A stretch of DNA of 37,233 nucleotides from Ruegeria sp. (GTDB lineage: Bacteria; Pseudomonadota; Alphaproteobacteria; Rhodobacterales; Rhodobacteraceae). Below are positions 1 to 8,926 of this stretch, in pieces (the stretch's first letter is position 1; every line of letters starts with the position of its first letter). The translations under genes and the position numbers were made by a program. The notes beneath the pieces were generated by a model, which was given only the letters and a program-made list of their open reading frames with translations, did no database searches and was not told the DNA's origin. The stretch spans positions 86,124 through 123,356 of the forward strand of contig NZ_JALCBM010000005.1 of assembly GCF_028066395.1 (NCBI RefSeq). Reading direction: 5' to 3'.

Positions 1-1616
1 CGCACCATGTCCGCCGCTTTTTCGGCGATCATCACAACAGGGGATGCTGTGTTGCCTGACACGATCTTGGGCATAATCGAGGCGTCAACCACACGAACAC
101 CATTCAACCCCCGAACCTTCAATTCCGTATCAACGACAGCGGCGTCATCCATCCCCATCCTGCATGTCCCGACCGGGTGAAAGATTGTCGTTGCAATGTC
201 CCCAATACTTTCAAGAAGCTCCTCATCCGAGTGGACAGCGGGGCCGGGCAGGATCTCCTCTGGCTTGTATTGTGCAAGGGCTTTTGCTGTCATGATCTTG
301 CGTACTTGGCGCACGGATTCCACGGCAATCTGCCTGTCGCGGTCGGCCGAAAGATAGTTGAGCTGGATCTTGGGTTGCTGACCAACCTTTGTAGACTGGA
401 TATGGCAGTTGCCCACACTCTCGGGCCGCAGATTGCAAACCGACATTGTTATGGCGGGGAACGGGTGCAGCGGGTCCCCCAGTTTGTCGGTTGAGAGCGG
501 CTGCACATGGTATTCCAGATCAGGTGTTTCCATGGCCGGATTGGATTTGGTGAACATTCCGAACTGGCTTGGCGCCATCGACATCGGGCCGGATTGGGTA
601 AATGCATATTGCAACCCAATAAGGGTCTTTCCGACCAGGCTGTTCGCCAGCGTATTCAGTGTTTTGGCGTTTCTGACCTTGAAGACGGTTCTTATCTGCA
701 GGTGATCTTGCAGGTTTTCTCCGACCCCGGGACTTTCGTGTTGGGTTTCGATTCCAAGATCAGAGAGGATGGTTCCATTCCCGATACCCGATAACTCCAG
801 TATTTTCGGTGAGTTGATTGCCCCAGCCGCCAACAGCACTTCGGCATCGGCGAGGGCGTGAAAGGTCTGACCCTTGCGGGTGAACTGCACACCCTTCACG
901 GTTTTTCCGTCAAGTAGCAGGCAATCTGTATGTGCGTGTTTCAGAACCCGCAGGTTGTCGCGTTTGAGCGCCGGTCGCAGGAAACCGGTGGCGGTGCTCC
1001 AGCGGACGCCATTGCGTTGATTTACCTCAAAAAATCCCGACCCTTCATTGTTGCCGTCGTTGAAATCCGCGCGCGGCATAATTCCAAATTCCTTGGCTCC
1101 CTGCTGAACAGCATTCAGGATGTCCCAGTCCAGCCTTTGCCGGGAGACTTTCCATTCGCCATCCCCACCGTGCATTTCCGATGCGCCCGAGTGATGATCC
1201 TCTGATTTGATAAAATAGGGCAGGACGTCTTCCCAACTCCAACCTGTGTTGCCCAGCTGCGCCCAATGGTCGTAATCCACAGCCTGCCCGCGCATGTAAA
1301 TCATGCCATTCACGCTGGTGCAGCCGCCCAAAACCTTACCCCTTGGATAGACAAGCGAACGGCCATTCAGGCCCGGTTCATTGGCGGTCTTCATCATCCA
1401 GTCGGTGCGTGGGTTGCCGATACAATACAAATACCCGATTGGAATTTTGACCCAATGATAACTGTCGGACCCCCCGGCCTCCAACAGAAGGATGCGGAGC
1501 TTCGGGTTTTCGCTCAGGCGGTTTGCAAGCACGCAACCTGCGGTACCGGCACCTACGATGATGTAGTCGTAGCGACCTTCCAGAATGTGGGTCTCATTCA
1601 CTGTTTTCTGCCGCAT
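1..1616 (-). CDS. GMC family FAD-dependent oxidoreductase (choline/alcohol dehydrogenase type), 3' end cut by window edge
   Basis: The family oxidises primary alcohols to aldehydes using FAD, in the cytoplasm. The reading frame is open from an ATG at 1616 to the window edge (538 codons seen), so only a few C-terminal residues are missing. The N-terminus carries the dinucleotide-binding motif [16 protein letters not shown] (about residues 21-36), followed by [18 protein letters not shown]. The C-terminal GMC domain has the catalytic-His motif HPVGTCRMG near residue 478 and SGNTASPV near residue 520. Gene order is 30 bp after the FAH gene, the last visible gene of the leftward operon. With the aldehyde dehydrogenase upstream in the same operon it could turn an alcohol into an acid in two steps (inference). 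The substrate cannot be told from sequence; the choline dehydrogenase label is only a family resemblance. Confidence 0.93.
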   Translation of the reverse strand, partial: MRQKTVNETHILEGRYDYIIVGAGTAGCVLANRLSENPKLRILLLEAGGSDSYHWVKIPIGYLYCIGNPRTDWMMKTANEPGLNGRSLVYPRGKVLGGCTSVNGMIYMRGQAVDYDHWAQLGNTGWSWEDVLPYFIKSEDHHSGASEMHGGDGEWKVSRQRLDWDILNAVQQGAKEFGIMPRADFNDGNNEGSGFFEVNQRNGVRWSTATGFLRPALKRDNLRVLKHAHTDCLLLDGKTVKGVQFTRKGQTFHALADAEVLLAAGAINSPKILELSGIGNGTILSDLGIETQHESPGVGENLQDHLQIRTVFKVRNAKTLNTLANSLVGKTLIGLQYAFTQSGPMSMAPSQFGMFTKSNPAMETPDLEYHVQPLSTDKLGDPLHPFPAITMSVCNLRPESVGNCHIQSTKVGQQPKIQLNYLSADRDRQIAVESVRQVRKIMTAKALAQYKPEEILPGPAVHSDEELLESIGDIATTIFHPVGTCRMGMDDAAVVDTELKVRGLNGVRVVDASIMPKIVSGNTASPVVMIAEKAADMV

Positions 1617-1646
1617 TCGGTGGTCAACTTTCCGGGTTCTGTCGAT

Positions 1647-2498
1647 CTATCTTGAAGCTTTTACAGGATTCCTGAGAAGTCCAACCTTTTCAATTTCTAC
1701 TTCGACCAGATCACCATCTTTTAAATACAGCGGAGGTGTCCGGGTGAAACCAACACCGCCAGGCGTGCCGGTCACGATCAGATCACCTGCTGTCAGGGAT
1801 GTGAATTGAGTGATATAGGCAATTTGCCTTGCGACACTATGGACCATCTGGTCTGTGCGGGCAGACTGGACTGTGGTTCCGTTCAGCCGACAGGTGATTG
1901 CCAAATTCTGCGGGTCGCCGATTTCGTCGGCGGTGACAAGGTATGGGCCAAAAGCCCCCGTCGCCGGAAAGTTCTTTCCCGGCAGAAACTGTGTTGTGTG
2001 GGTCTGCCAGTCGCGTACCGAGCCGTCGTTGTAGCAACTGTATCCGGCCACTTTTGACAGGGCATCCTCCTCGGGGACTTCAAAGCAGTCTTGCCCGATC
2101 ACCGCCACAAGCTCGGCTTCAAAGTCGAGTTGATCGGATGTTTTCGGAACGATCATGGCGTCGCCATGCGCACATTGCGACGCGGCAAAACGGCTGAAAA
2201 GCGTTGGATGTATTGTCGGAAGGTGCTGGGTTTCGACCCGGTGGTCTTCGTAGTTCAGACCGACGCAAATGATCTTGTCCGGATTTGGAATGGGCGGCAG
2301 CAGGCGGATATCAGGCAAGGCGACAACGGGCGCTTCCAAAAGGGCCGCCTGCGCGACCTTGATGAATTCCGTGGTGCCGAGAAGGTCTTTCAGCGTTGCA
2401 AAGCGACTGCCAAGAACGGCCCCAACATTGGCGATGGCGTCACCGGACCGAACACCCCATGTCGGGCGGCCCTCATGCTCAAAGCTCAGGAGTTTCAT
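1647..2498 (-). CDS. Fumarylacetoacetate hydrolase (FAH) family enzyme, first copy
   Basis: This 283-residue protein belongs to the FAH superfamily, which cleaves C-C bonds of diketo acids or decarboxylates/isomerises related acids with a divalent metal. The catalytic domain starts with the motif IICVGLNYEDH near residue 76. The metal triad is visible as Glu127 and Glu129 (in DFEAELVAVIG) and Asp158 (in CYNDGSVRD). The C-terminal VTGTPGGVGFTR is typical. The ATG at 2498 overlaps the 3' end of the RidA-like gene by 20 bp, so the two are translationally coupled in the leftward operon. It is a paralogue of the FAH gene at 23048-23893, but lacks that protein's GQWIKGKSADTFGPIGPW signature, so the substrate probably differs. 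Exact reaction unknown. Confidence 0.93.
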   Translation of the reverse strand: MKLLSFEHEGRPTWGVRSGDAIANVGAVLGSRFATLKDLLGTTEFIKVAQAALLEAPVVALPDIRLLPPIPNPDKIICVGLNYEDHRVETQHLPTIHPTLFSRFAASQCAHGDAMIVPKTSDQLDFEAELVAVIGQDCFEVPEEDALSKVAGYSCYNDGSVRDWQTHTTQFLPGKNFPATGAFGPYLVTADEIGDPQNLAITCRLNGTTVQSARTDQMVHSVARQIAYITQFTSLTAGDLIVTGTPGGVGFTRTPPLYLKDGDLVEVEIEKVGLLRNPVKASR

Positions 2499-2985
2499 GG
2501 TCGTCCCTTGGCTTAACTTGAATGGTCATTTCGATTTCAATGGGGGCGTCAATGGTAAGCTGGTCCTGATACAGGGCCGCACGGGCATGTCTGCCGCGTT
2601 CTTCGCCAAGAAGTTCGACCCAGAAGTCGGAGGCCCCGTTCATGATCTGCGGTGCGTCTTTGAAACCGGGTTTGGCATTTATATAGCCCACCATTTTCAC
2701 GATCCGAACCATACGGTCGAGATCCCCGATGACATGCTTGATCATCGAAAGGTGGTTGATTGCGGTAAGACGGGCCGAGGCGTAGGCATCTTCAAAAGGG
2801 ATGTCTCCAGCCTGCCCGGGATATGGATTGTAGTCCTCACCATTGTCATCCACCTTCGTCCCGACCGTACCCGAGACATAGACGATTTCACCGACTTCGG
2901 TGCCGCAGGTATAGTTCGCGACTGGAAGAGGCGGACGAGGGAGTTCAATTCCCATCTCGGCAAGACGTTCTTCGATCTTTGACAT
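2479..2985 (-). CDS. RidA/YjgF/YER057c family protein
   Basis: The protein has 168 residues, longer than the roughly 130 of housekeeping RidA, mainly because of extra sequence at the ends. RidA proteins hydrolyse reactive enamine/imine intermediates released by PLP or oxidase chemistry; paralogues inside catabolic operons often act on pathway-specific imines. The conserved arginine appears in RHARAALYQDQL, followed by the expected IEIEMTIQV strand. It lies 17 bp after the aldehyde dehydrogenase and overlaps the FAH gene. Its presence suggests that the pathway passes through an amino acid, imine or enamine (inference), which fits the PLP enzyme gene at 10686. Catalytic activity is not proven. 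Confidence 0.88.
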   Translation of the reverse strand: MSKIEERLAEMGIELPRPPLPVANYTCGTEVGEIVYVSGTVGTKVDDNGEDYNPYPGQAGDIPFEDAYASARLTAINHLSMIKHVIGDLDRMVRIVKMVGYINAKPGFKDAPQIMNGASDFWVELLGEERGRHARAALYQDQLTIDAPIEIEMTIQVKPRDDHETPEL

Positions 2986-3002
2986 GACCCTGACCCTTTT
3001 CC

Positions 3003-4451
3003 CTATTGAATGTTGAAAGTGATTGTTTTGGCTTCGGTCACAGCGCGCAGCGTGTGCTTTCCGCCCAGACGACCGATGCCGCTTGATTTTCCCGGGGCGC
3101 CGCCGAATGGCAGGTGAAGTTCCCAGTAGCAGCTTGGGTTGTTGATATTGACAAGTCCGGCGGCGATCTCTTCCCCGAACCGGAAGGCCCGGGACAGATC
3201 TTGCGTAAACACGCCAGCGGCCAGCCCGTGACCCGCAGAGTTGGCAACGCGGATCAGGTCATCATCGTCTTCGCAAACGATGATGGGGGCGACGGGACCG
3301 AAGGTTTCGGCTGTGTTCAGCAAAGCTTCGCCCGGCACGTTGTCAATGACGGTCGGCGCAAAGAACTGGTCCGAGCCGAGGTCCTTGATGCGGCTGCCGC
3401 CTGTCAAAACCTCTCCGCCCAGTCGCACGCCATCGGCGACATGTTCTTCGATCTTTGCGATCACCGAAGGGTTGTTGAGCGGCCCCATCGTGACGCTGTC
3501 TTTGATGGGATTGCCAACCGTGATGGCCCGGGCGCGTTCGGTCAGCTTCTCGGCCAATGCCTGATGGATGGAGCGCGTCGTCAGAATGCGCCCGGACGCG
3601 GCGCAAACCTGTCCGGCATTGAAGAAACAGCCAAAGGCCGCCGCGTCTGCCGCCTTGTCCAGATCCGCGTCGTCCAAAACGATCACCGGACCGTTGCCGC
3701 CAAGCTCCAGCAGCATCGGCTTGCCTGCGCCGCGCTTGGCAATTTTGCCGCCCGTGAGCGGGCTGCCGGTAAACCCGATGCCGTCTGTGCCCAGGTTTGA
3801 AACGGCTTCGTCCCCCACCACATCACCCGGCCCGTGAACCAGATTGATGGCACCGTCTGGCAGACCTGCAGCGGCGATGCATTCCATCAGCACCCCGGCG
3901 CAGGCTGACGTTGTGGGTGCGGGCACCCAGACAACGCCATTGCCTGCCGCCAGACAGGGCGCGAGGTATTCTACAGGGATATTGACCGGGAAATTCCAGG
4001 GCGTGATCACGGCATATACGCCCCGTGCTTTGCGGAAGCTTATCGCACGAACACCGGGCGTTTCGACTGGGATGTATTCGCCCTCCATCCATTTGACCAA
4101 TTCGCCTGCCTCGCGAAAACCTGTGATAGCGGCGTCAACTTCGCCATATGCCTCGGTCAAAAGTGGTTTGCCTTGCTCGCGGGCAAGGATATCGGCCAGA
4201 TCACCGCGGCGTTTCTGCACCTCATCGGCGACGGCGTCGCACAGGGCCGAGCGTTCCCAGACCGTCATGCGCTGCAAAGCTTCGTGGCCCTTGCGCGCGG
4301 CCCTGATCGCTTCTTGCGCGTCGATGCGACCGCTTTTTGCCACATGGCCGACAACCGTGTCGTCCGCCGGGTTCAGCGTTTCGAACTGATCCCCAGAAAG
4401 CGCATCGCGCCAGTTGCCATCAATGAAGTTTCGGTAGGTTTTACAGTGCAT
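3003..4451 (-). CDS. Aldehyde dehydrogenase, NAD(P)-dependent (ALDH superfamily)
   Basis: Oxidises an aldehyde to a carboxylic acid with NAD(P). I chose the ATG at 4451, giving 482 residues, the usual family length; a longer frame reading back to 4568 would overlap the upstream amidohydrolase gene by about 100 bp. Visible residues: oxyanion Asn153 in TPWNFP, general base Glu249 in LELGGNGP, nucleophile Cys283 in FNAGQVCAASGR, and ETFGPVAPI near the C-terminus. Unusually, the lysine of the KPxPxT motif that contacts the cofactor ribose in many ALDHs is Val176 here (WVPAPTTS), which may affect cofactor choice. It is the second gene of the leftward operon, 16 bp after the amidohydrolase and 17 bp before ridA-like. 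It may act on the aldehyde made by the GMC oxidoreductase (inference). Confidence 0.93.
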   Translation of the reverse strand: MHCKTYRNFIDGNWRDALSGDQFETLNPADDTVVGHVAKSGRIDAQEAIRAARKGHEALQRMTVWERSALCDAVADEVQKRRGDLADILAREQGKPLLTEAYGEVDAAITGFREAGELVKWMEGEYIPVETPGVRAISFRKARGVYAVITPWNFPVNIPVEYLAPCLAAGNGVVWVPAPTTSACAGVLMECIAAAGLPDGAINLVHGPGDVVGDEAVSNLGTDGIGFTGSPLTGGKIAKRGAGKPMLLELGGNGPVIVLDDADLDKAADAAAFGCFFNAGQVCAASGRILTTRSIHQALAEKLTERARAITVGNPIKDSVTMGPLNNPSVIAKIEEHVADGVRLGGEVLTGGSRIKDLGSDQFFAPTVIDNVPGEALLNTAETFGPVAPIIVCEDDDDLIRVANSAGHGLAAGVFTQDLSRAFRFGEEIAAGLVNINNPSCYWELHLPFGGAPGKSSGIGRLGGKHTLRAVTEAKTITFNIQ

Positions 4452-4467
4452 CAGAGTTGGCCTGGCA

Positions 4468-5628
4468 TCAGTTTTGCATATCCGCAGGGGGCACCAGTGC
4501 CCCCCGGGCAATAAGGTGCTGGCAGCTAAATGCGCCTTCAAAATCGATGTGTTCCCCCGAGACATCAAAAAGCGGAAATGCCCCGCCGTCGGCTTTCAAC
4601 ACCGCGATATTGGCGGTTTGCCCGACTTCAATCCGCCCCAATTCGGGATGACCTATGATCCCGGCCGGGCGGGATGTGGTCGCCGCCAGCGCGGCATCGA
4701 AACTGACGCCAAGCGCCAGCAGTTTGTTCATCGTGGTTAGCACATCATAGGCGGGCCCGTTGATCGACATGCAATGAATGTCAGAGCTGATCAGGTCGGG
4801 CACAAAACCGGCGTCAACCATGGTACGGCAGGTCTGAAAACTGAAACTGCCCATGCCGTGCCCGATATCGAACAGGACTCCCCGCTCTTTTGCCTTCCAG
4901 GCCGCATCCCTGATCTGGCCGTCATCAATCGGTGCGTTCGGCTCGGGCCGACAACAATGCGTAAGAATATCTCCGGGGCGCAGGGAGTCGAGAATATCGA
5001 CGATGCGCGGCGGCTCCAGATCGACGTGACACATCAAGGGCAGGCCGGCGCGTTCGGCGGCATTCAGACCACGTCTGAGTGCCCCATCCCCATTGTCCCC
5101 GGCTGCTATCCGACCTGCCCGCACCTTGATGCCCACAACAAGATCCGAAAATTCACGCGCTGCGTCAGCACAGGTTTCCGCATCCAGCAATTTCGGGTTC
5201 TCGGCTTCTCCGATCATGACGCGTGGTGAAAACCCGTAGATACCCGGAAACGAGATGTTCAAAAACGCAAACGTGTTGAATGGGCTTGGGCGGTGAATGA
5301 ATTCTTGAAACCCCAGGATATTCGCCGCCCCGGCCGAGCCCGCATCCACGAATGTTGCCGTGCCAGACCGGCTTGCCGCCCGTTCGGGTTTCACACCAAG
5401 CGCCGTGGCCCCCCAATAAATGTGTGCGTGAATGTCGGTAAGGGCCGGGATTACCACGCTGCCGGTCGCATCTATCTGCCGTATTTCAGGCGTGGGAGGG
5501 GTTTTGCCTGCGTCGGCGATCTTGCCGTCTTTCACAAGAACATCCGCTACTGCGCCATCAGGCGCGAGCGAACCATTCGAGCCGAAAACCTTTCCGCCCT
5601 TAATCCAAACGTCTTTGATCGTATCCAT
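4468..5628 (-). CDS. Amidohydrolase/deacetylase family metallohydrolase (COG3964-like)
   Basis: A 386-residue cytoplasmic hydrolase of the amidohydrolase superfamily with a TIM-barrel metal site. The ligands can be read directly: His67 and His69 (DIHAHIY), the likely carboxylated Lys168 (VVGIKVRAG), His201 (MCHVDLEP), His224 (ILTHCCRP) and Asp283 (SSDIHCMS). The overall sequence resembles the group annotated as amidohydrolase/deacetylase family, related to dihydroorotase and D-aminoacylase. It should hydrolyse an amide, lactam or N-acyl bond; the substrate is unknown. The ATG at 5628 follows AAAGG at good spacing; a TTG two codons upstream is an alternative. It is the first gene of the leftward operon, facing the TetR-type operator at 5715-5728. 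Confidence 0.9.
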   Translation of the reverse strand: MDTIKDVWIKGGKVFGSNGSLAPDGAVADVLVKDGKIADAGKTPPTPEIRQIDATGSVVIPALTDIHAHIYWGATALGVKPERAASRSGTATFVDAGSAGAANILGFQEFIHRPSPFNTFAFLNISFPGIYGFSPRVMIGEAENPKLLDAETCADAAREFSDLVVGIKVRAGRIAAGDNGDGALRRGLNAAERAGLPLMCHVDLEPPRIVDILDSLRPGDILTHCCRPEPNAPIDDGQIRDAAWKAKERGVLFDIGHGMGSFSFQTCRTMVDAGFVPDLISSDIHCMSINGPAYDVLTTMNKLLALGVSFDAALAATTSRPAGIIGHPELGRIEVGQTANIAVLKADGGAFPLFDVSGEHIDFEGAFSCQHLIARGALVPPADMQN

Positions 5629-5701
5629 TCCCAAGCCTTTGATTCGGGTGGTTTCTTGCCTGATTTTTGAAAATTAACCCAACTTTCTGCTCTTCCGAAT
5701 G

Positions 5702-5762
5702 CATCTATCACAGTACTGACCAGTCAGTCAATATTGACATCACATCTCGCTTGGTCCATGAC
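5702..5762. promoter_or_regulatory. Divergent promoter pair with TetR-type operator (site 1)
   Basis: ACTGACCAGTCAGT at 5715-5728 matches the palindrome of sites 2 and 3 at 13 of 14 positions. Next to it, AGTCAATATTGACA (5726-5739) contains back-to-back -35 hexamers: TTGACA rightward (5734-5739) and TTGACT leftward (5726-5731). The operator therefore sits inside the leftward promoter spacer and 5 bp upstream of the rightward -35. The -10 hexamers are weak, as is common in alphaproteobacteria. Repression of both operons by the TetR protein at 10028 is inferred. Confidence 0.7.
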
Positions 5763-5819
5763 TCGGCGCATTCACAGGAAAGGCTACTCTGAGAACCAAA
5801 GACAACACGGGAGAGATCA

Positions 5820-7070
5820 ATGCATAAGAAAATGTCATCAAGATCGCGCGCTGCAGCAATCGTAATTGCCAGCACGGCTGCATTCGCAATAACTGCGCCG
5901 CAGATTGCCTTGGCAAAGGATACGGTTCGTGTCCGATTTGCCGAATACAGCACCAAGACCGGCCCTTTTTTCAAGGATCTGGCTGCTCAGTTCAACGCAA
6001 GCCAGGACGATATCGAGGTTGTTGTCGAACACCTGCCCTGGCCGGAAATGCAGCAGCAGCTTATTACGGATATCTCCGCCGGGACGGCGCCTGACATCTC
6101 GCATATGGCAACGCGATGGATGGCTGGCTTTGCCGTTGATGGTGCTTTGGCTCCGATCGATGATCTGATGTCAGACGGGTTTGCCGAGACTTTCGTTCCA
6201 ACCTTTCTCGACCTGCAGAAGGTTGATGGTCAGACGTGGGGCCTGCCGATTGCCGCGTCTGCCCGTGGCATGTTCTACAACAAAGACCTTTTGGCGCAGG
6301 CAGGTGTAGAGGTGCCGACCACATGGGAAGAAACACTTGCTGCGGCTGAAAAAATCTCGGCGCTGAGTGACGAAATCTATGGGATCGGGGTGCAGGGCTC
6401 GGGCCTCGACACTGAAGGATACTGGTTCTATTCGTTGTGGACGCATGGGGGCGACATCATGGATGACGATGGTCGCAGCGGGTTTGCATCCGACGCCGCC
6501 GTGGCTGCGACACAGAACTATATCGACCTCATCAAGGCGGGCGTTACCCAACCGGGCGTTCTGAGTTCCAACCGCGAGGACCTGCAGAACCTGTTCACCG
6601 CAGGCAAGCTTGGCATTGTTCTGTCTGGCCCGTGGCTGAACGCTCAGCTTGCAGACGAAGCACCTGATCTGGACTACGGCATCGCTGAAATCCCGATCAC
6701 GACTGACCGCGCAACCTACGGCGTGACGGATACCATTTCGATCCTCGCCGACTCGGACGTGAAGGAGTCAGCGATGGAGGTTCTGGAGTTCTTCTTCAAT
6801 GATGAAAACCGTCTGGCTTTCGGCAAGAACGAGGGGTTCGTTCCGGTTCTGAACTCGATGTCGAACGAACCGTATTTTACCGAAGACCCGAACATGGCGG
6901 TATTTCTGGACATGTCACCGGTTGCCAAGTTCGCACCACTGGTGCCCCAATGGGAAGAAATGGCTGAAAGTCTGAAATCTGCTTTGGCCAAGTCCTATTC
7001 CGGCGAAGAAGATCCGGCTGTCGCCCTGACCGCAGCGGCTGAAAAAATGAATGCTCTGCTCGACGAGTAA
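5820..7070 (+). CDS. CUT1-type ABC transporter substrate-binding protein
   Basis: A 416-residue periplasmic solute-binding protein of the SBP_bac_1 family (MalE/UgpB-like). The N-terminus is a signal peptide: basic MHKKMSSRSR, a hydrophobic core rich in Ala and Ile, and a probable cleavage after ALA near residue 32. The body carries family features such as TAPDISHMATRWMAGFA, GLPIAASARGMFYNKDLL and the late KSYSGEEDPAVALTAAAEKMNALL. The ATG at 5820 follows GGGAGAG. It is the first gene of the rightward operon (binding protein, two permeases, ATPase, TetR, PLP enzyme). A strong hairpin follows it. Family members bind sugars, polyols or glycerophosphodiesters; in this amide/acid-degrading context the ligand is uncertain. 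Confidence 0.95.
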   Translation: MHKKMSSRSRAAAIVIASTAAFAITAPQIALAKDTVRVRFAEYSTKTGPFFKDLAAQFNASQDDIEVVVEHLPWPEMQQQLITDISAGTAPDISHMATRWMAGFAVDGALAPIDDLMSDGFAETFVPTFLDLQKVDGQTWGLPIAASARGMFYNKDLLAQAGVEVPTTWEETLAAAEKISALSDEIYGIGVQGSGLDTEGYWFYSLWTHGGDIMDDDGRSGFASDAAVAATQNYIDLIKAGVTQPGVLSSNREDLQNLFTAGKLGIVLSGPWLNAQLADEAPDLDYGIAEIPITTDRATYGVTDTISILADSDVKESAMEVLEFFFNDENRLAFGKNEGFVPVLNSMSNEPYFTEDPNMAVFLDMSPVAKFAPLVPQWEEMAESLKSALAKSYSGEEDPAVALTAAAEKMNALLDE

Positions 7071-7099
7071 GCGTCTTATCGTTTGGCCAAGCACTATGC

Positions 7100-7133
7100 C
7101 ACCCGGCGCGGATTTCACCAAACGCGCCGGGTG
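7100..7133 (+). terminator. Intercistronic hairpin after the binding-protein gene
   Basis: Perfect 11-bp arms (CACCCGGCGCG at 7100-7110 and CGCGCCGGGTG at 7123-7133) enclose a 12-nt loop, 30 bp after the stop codon. No T-run follows. This fits an RNA-stabilising or partial-termination hairpin that keeps binding-protein mRNA in excess of permease mRNA, as in other ABC operons (inference). Confidence 0.7.
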
Positions 7134-7160
7134 ACATTAACATCTACCGACGTTGGGATA

Positions 7161-8096
7161 ATGATGAGTGCAATGACAAGTTCCAAGCCAACCCCGGCTA
7201 CAACGAAGGCCACCCGGCCTCGGCCAGGACAAGGGTTTTCCAATCTGGCGTTCATTCTTCCCAGCATTCTTCTGTCTTTCGTGATTATCGGCTACCCGAT
7301 TTTCGAAGTCGTTCGGATGGCGGTCAGCGATGTGAATCGTTTCGGGAAAATCCAGGGTTTTGAGGGGTTGGGCAACTTCTTCAAAGTCTTCGAAGACCCG
7401 ATTTTCATCCAATCCACCTATCAGACGATCATTTGGACGGTTTCCGTGGTGGGCGGCACAGTGCTGATCGCCATTCCGGTCGCCATCATCCTGAACGAGG
7501 ATTTTCACGGCCGGTCCATCGCGCGTACAATCGTCTTGTTGCCATGGGCCGTGTCGCTTGCCATGACCGCGCTGGTCTGGCGGTTCGTTGTGAATGGTGA
7601 TTTCGGCACGCTCAACCTTGCGCTGACGCAGCTTGGATTGCCGTTCAACAACCACCCCTGGCTGGCAACGGCCACCAGTGCCTTCACCATCGAAATTCTG
7701 GTCGGAATTCTTGTTTCCATCCCCTTCACCGTCACGATCATCCTTGGCGGCCTGACCTCAATCCCGGTCACCCTCTACGAAGCTGCTGCGATGGATGGGG
7801 CAACCAAGTGGCAGAGCCTGACACGCATCACGATTCCGATGCTGAAACCCTTTTTGCAGATCGCGATTGTGCTGAACGTGATCTATGTCTTCAATTCGTT
7901 TCCCATTATCTGGATCATGACCAATGGCGGGCCAGCCAACGGAACCGACATTCTGATCACCTATGTCTACAAGCAGGCATTTGCTTTCGGCAAACTGGAT
8001 ATCGCTGCCGCTGCATCCGTAATGATGTTCCTCGTCCTGCTTGGGTTCTCGGTGCTGTACCTTTTCATGACGCGGCAACTGGCGGAGCGGAATTGA
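7161..8096 (+). CDS. CUT1-type ABC transporter permease 1 (MalF/UgpA-like)
   Basis: Inner-membrane permease, 311 residues from the ATG at 7161. An upstream in-frame start at 7083 would run through the hairpin, so it is unlikely. The sequence has about six hydrophobic segments and the EAA loop that docks the ATPase: YEAAAMDGATKWQSLTRITIPML near residues 197-219 (central part EAAAMDGATKWQ). The last codon overlaps the start of the next permease as TGATG at 8094-8098, showing translational coupling. Together with the second permease, ATPase and binding protein it forms an ABC importer. The substrate is unknown; it should match whatever the leftward catabolic operon degrades. Confidence 0.94.
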   Translation: MMSAMTSSKPTPATTKATRPRPGQGFSNLAFILPSILLSFVIIGYPIFEVVRMAVSDVNRFGKIQGFEGLGNFFKVFEDPIFIQSTYQTIIWTVSVVGGTVLIAIPVAIILNEDFHGRSIARTIVLLPWAVSLAMTALVWRFVVNGDFGTLNLALTQLGLPFNNHPWLATATSAFTIEILVGILVSIPFTVTIILGGLTSIPVTLYEAAAMDGATKWQSLTRITIPMLKPFLQIAIVLNVIYVFNSFPIIWIMTNGGPANGTDILITYVYKQAFAFGKLDIAAAASVMMFLVLLGFSVLYLFMTRQLAERN

Positions 8097-8926
8097 TGCC
8101 CAGAAAAGTCGTGCACTCGGTTCTCTGCTGGCTGGGCCTGTCGCCGCTGCTGATTGTTGTGCTGTTCCCATATGCCACCATGCTGTCCACCGCCTTGAAG
8201 CAGAAAGATGAAATCTTCCAGTTCGAGACGAAGTGGCTGCCCGATACGCTTTACTTCGGGAATTTTGTCGAACTGTTTGTCGACCGCGGGTTTGGCCGGG
8301 CAATCGGGAATTCGCTGTATATCAGCATTGGCGCGACGCTGGTATCGCTGCTGGTTGCGCTTCCGGCGGCCTATGCCCTGTCACGATTGAGAATACCCGG
8401 CCAAAGCGCCTTTCGGACCTATTTGCTGGTGACACAGATGATCTCTCCGATCGTCTTGATCATAGGTCTGTTCCGCCTGTTTGCGTATCTGGGCATGATC
8501 AATGACCTCAATGCCTTGGTGTTTGCGCATTCCGCGTTCTACATGGCCTTCGCGGTCTGGATGCTTCAAAGCTATTTTGACACGATCCCCAAAGAGCTTG
8601 AGGAAGCCGCCTGGATGGATGGCGCAAGCCGCCTGAAATCGTTCTGGCGTGTCTTCCTTCCGCTTTGTCTGCCGGGCATTGCCGTTACATCACTGTTCAC
8701 CTTCGTAAACAGCTGGAATGAATATGCTATTTCCCTGACGATCCTGCGTGAGGGATCACTTCAGACCGCACCGGTCAAGATCGCCTTCCTGACCGGCACA
8801 CTTTACGAAACCGAGTGGAATATCATCATGGCTGCAACGCTTATTGCGACAGTTCCGGTCGCAATCGTGTTTGCCTCGATCCAAAGCTACCTGATCCGGG
8901 GTTTGTCTTTGGGAGGAGTAAAATAA
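8096..8926 (+). CDS. CUT1-type ABC transporter permease 2 (MalG/UgpE-like)
   Basis: Inner-membrane permease of 276 residues. The start is the ATG at 8096, overlapping the previous stop by one base; a longer frame from 7808 is an artefact inside the previous gene. The N-terminal hydrophobic segment (LSPLLIVVLFPYATMLSTAL) is typical of MalG-type subunits. The EAA loop reads ELEEAAWMDGASRLKSFWRV, followed by FLPLCLPGIAVTSLF. FVNSWNEYAISLTIL is the usual substrate-gate region. The stop overlaps the ATPase start (TAATG at 8924-8928), so permease 1, permease 2 and the ATPase are a tightly coupled run. Confidence 0.94.
   Translation: MPRKVVHSVLCWLGLSPLLIVVLFPYATMLSTALKQKDEIFQFETKWLPDTLYFGNFVELFVDRGFGRAIGNSLYISIGATLVSLLVALPAAYALSRLRIPGQSAFRTYLLVTQMISPIVLIIGLFRLFAYLGMINDLNALVFAHSAFYMAFAVWMLQSYFDTIPKELEEAAWMDGASRLKSFWRVFLPLCLPGIAVTSLFTFVNSWNEYAISLTILREGSLQTAPVKIAFLTGTLYETEWNIIMAATLIATVPVAIVFASIQSYLIRGLSLGGVK

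Noticed and set aside
4452..4568. N-terminal extension of the aldehyde dehydrogenase
   Set aside because: It would overlap the amidohydrolase gene by about 100 bp and exceed the family length; the ATG at 4451 fits better.
7083..7160. Upstream start for the first ABC permease
   Set aside because: The extra residues would be encoded across the intercistronic hairpin and do not resemble a permease N-terminus.
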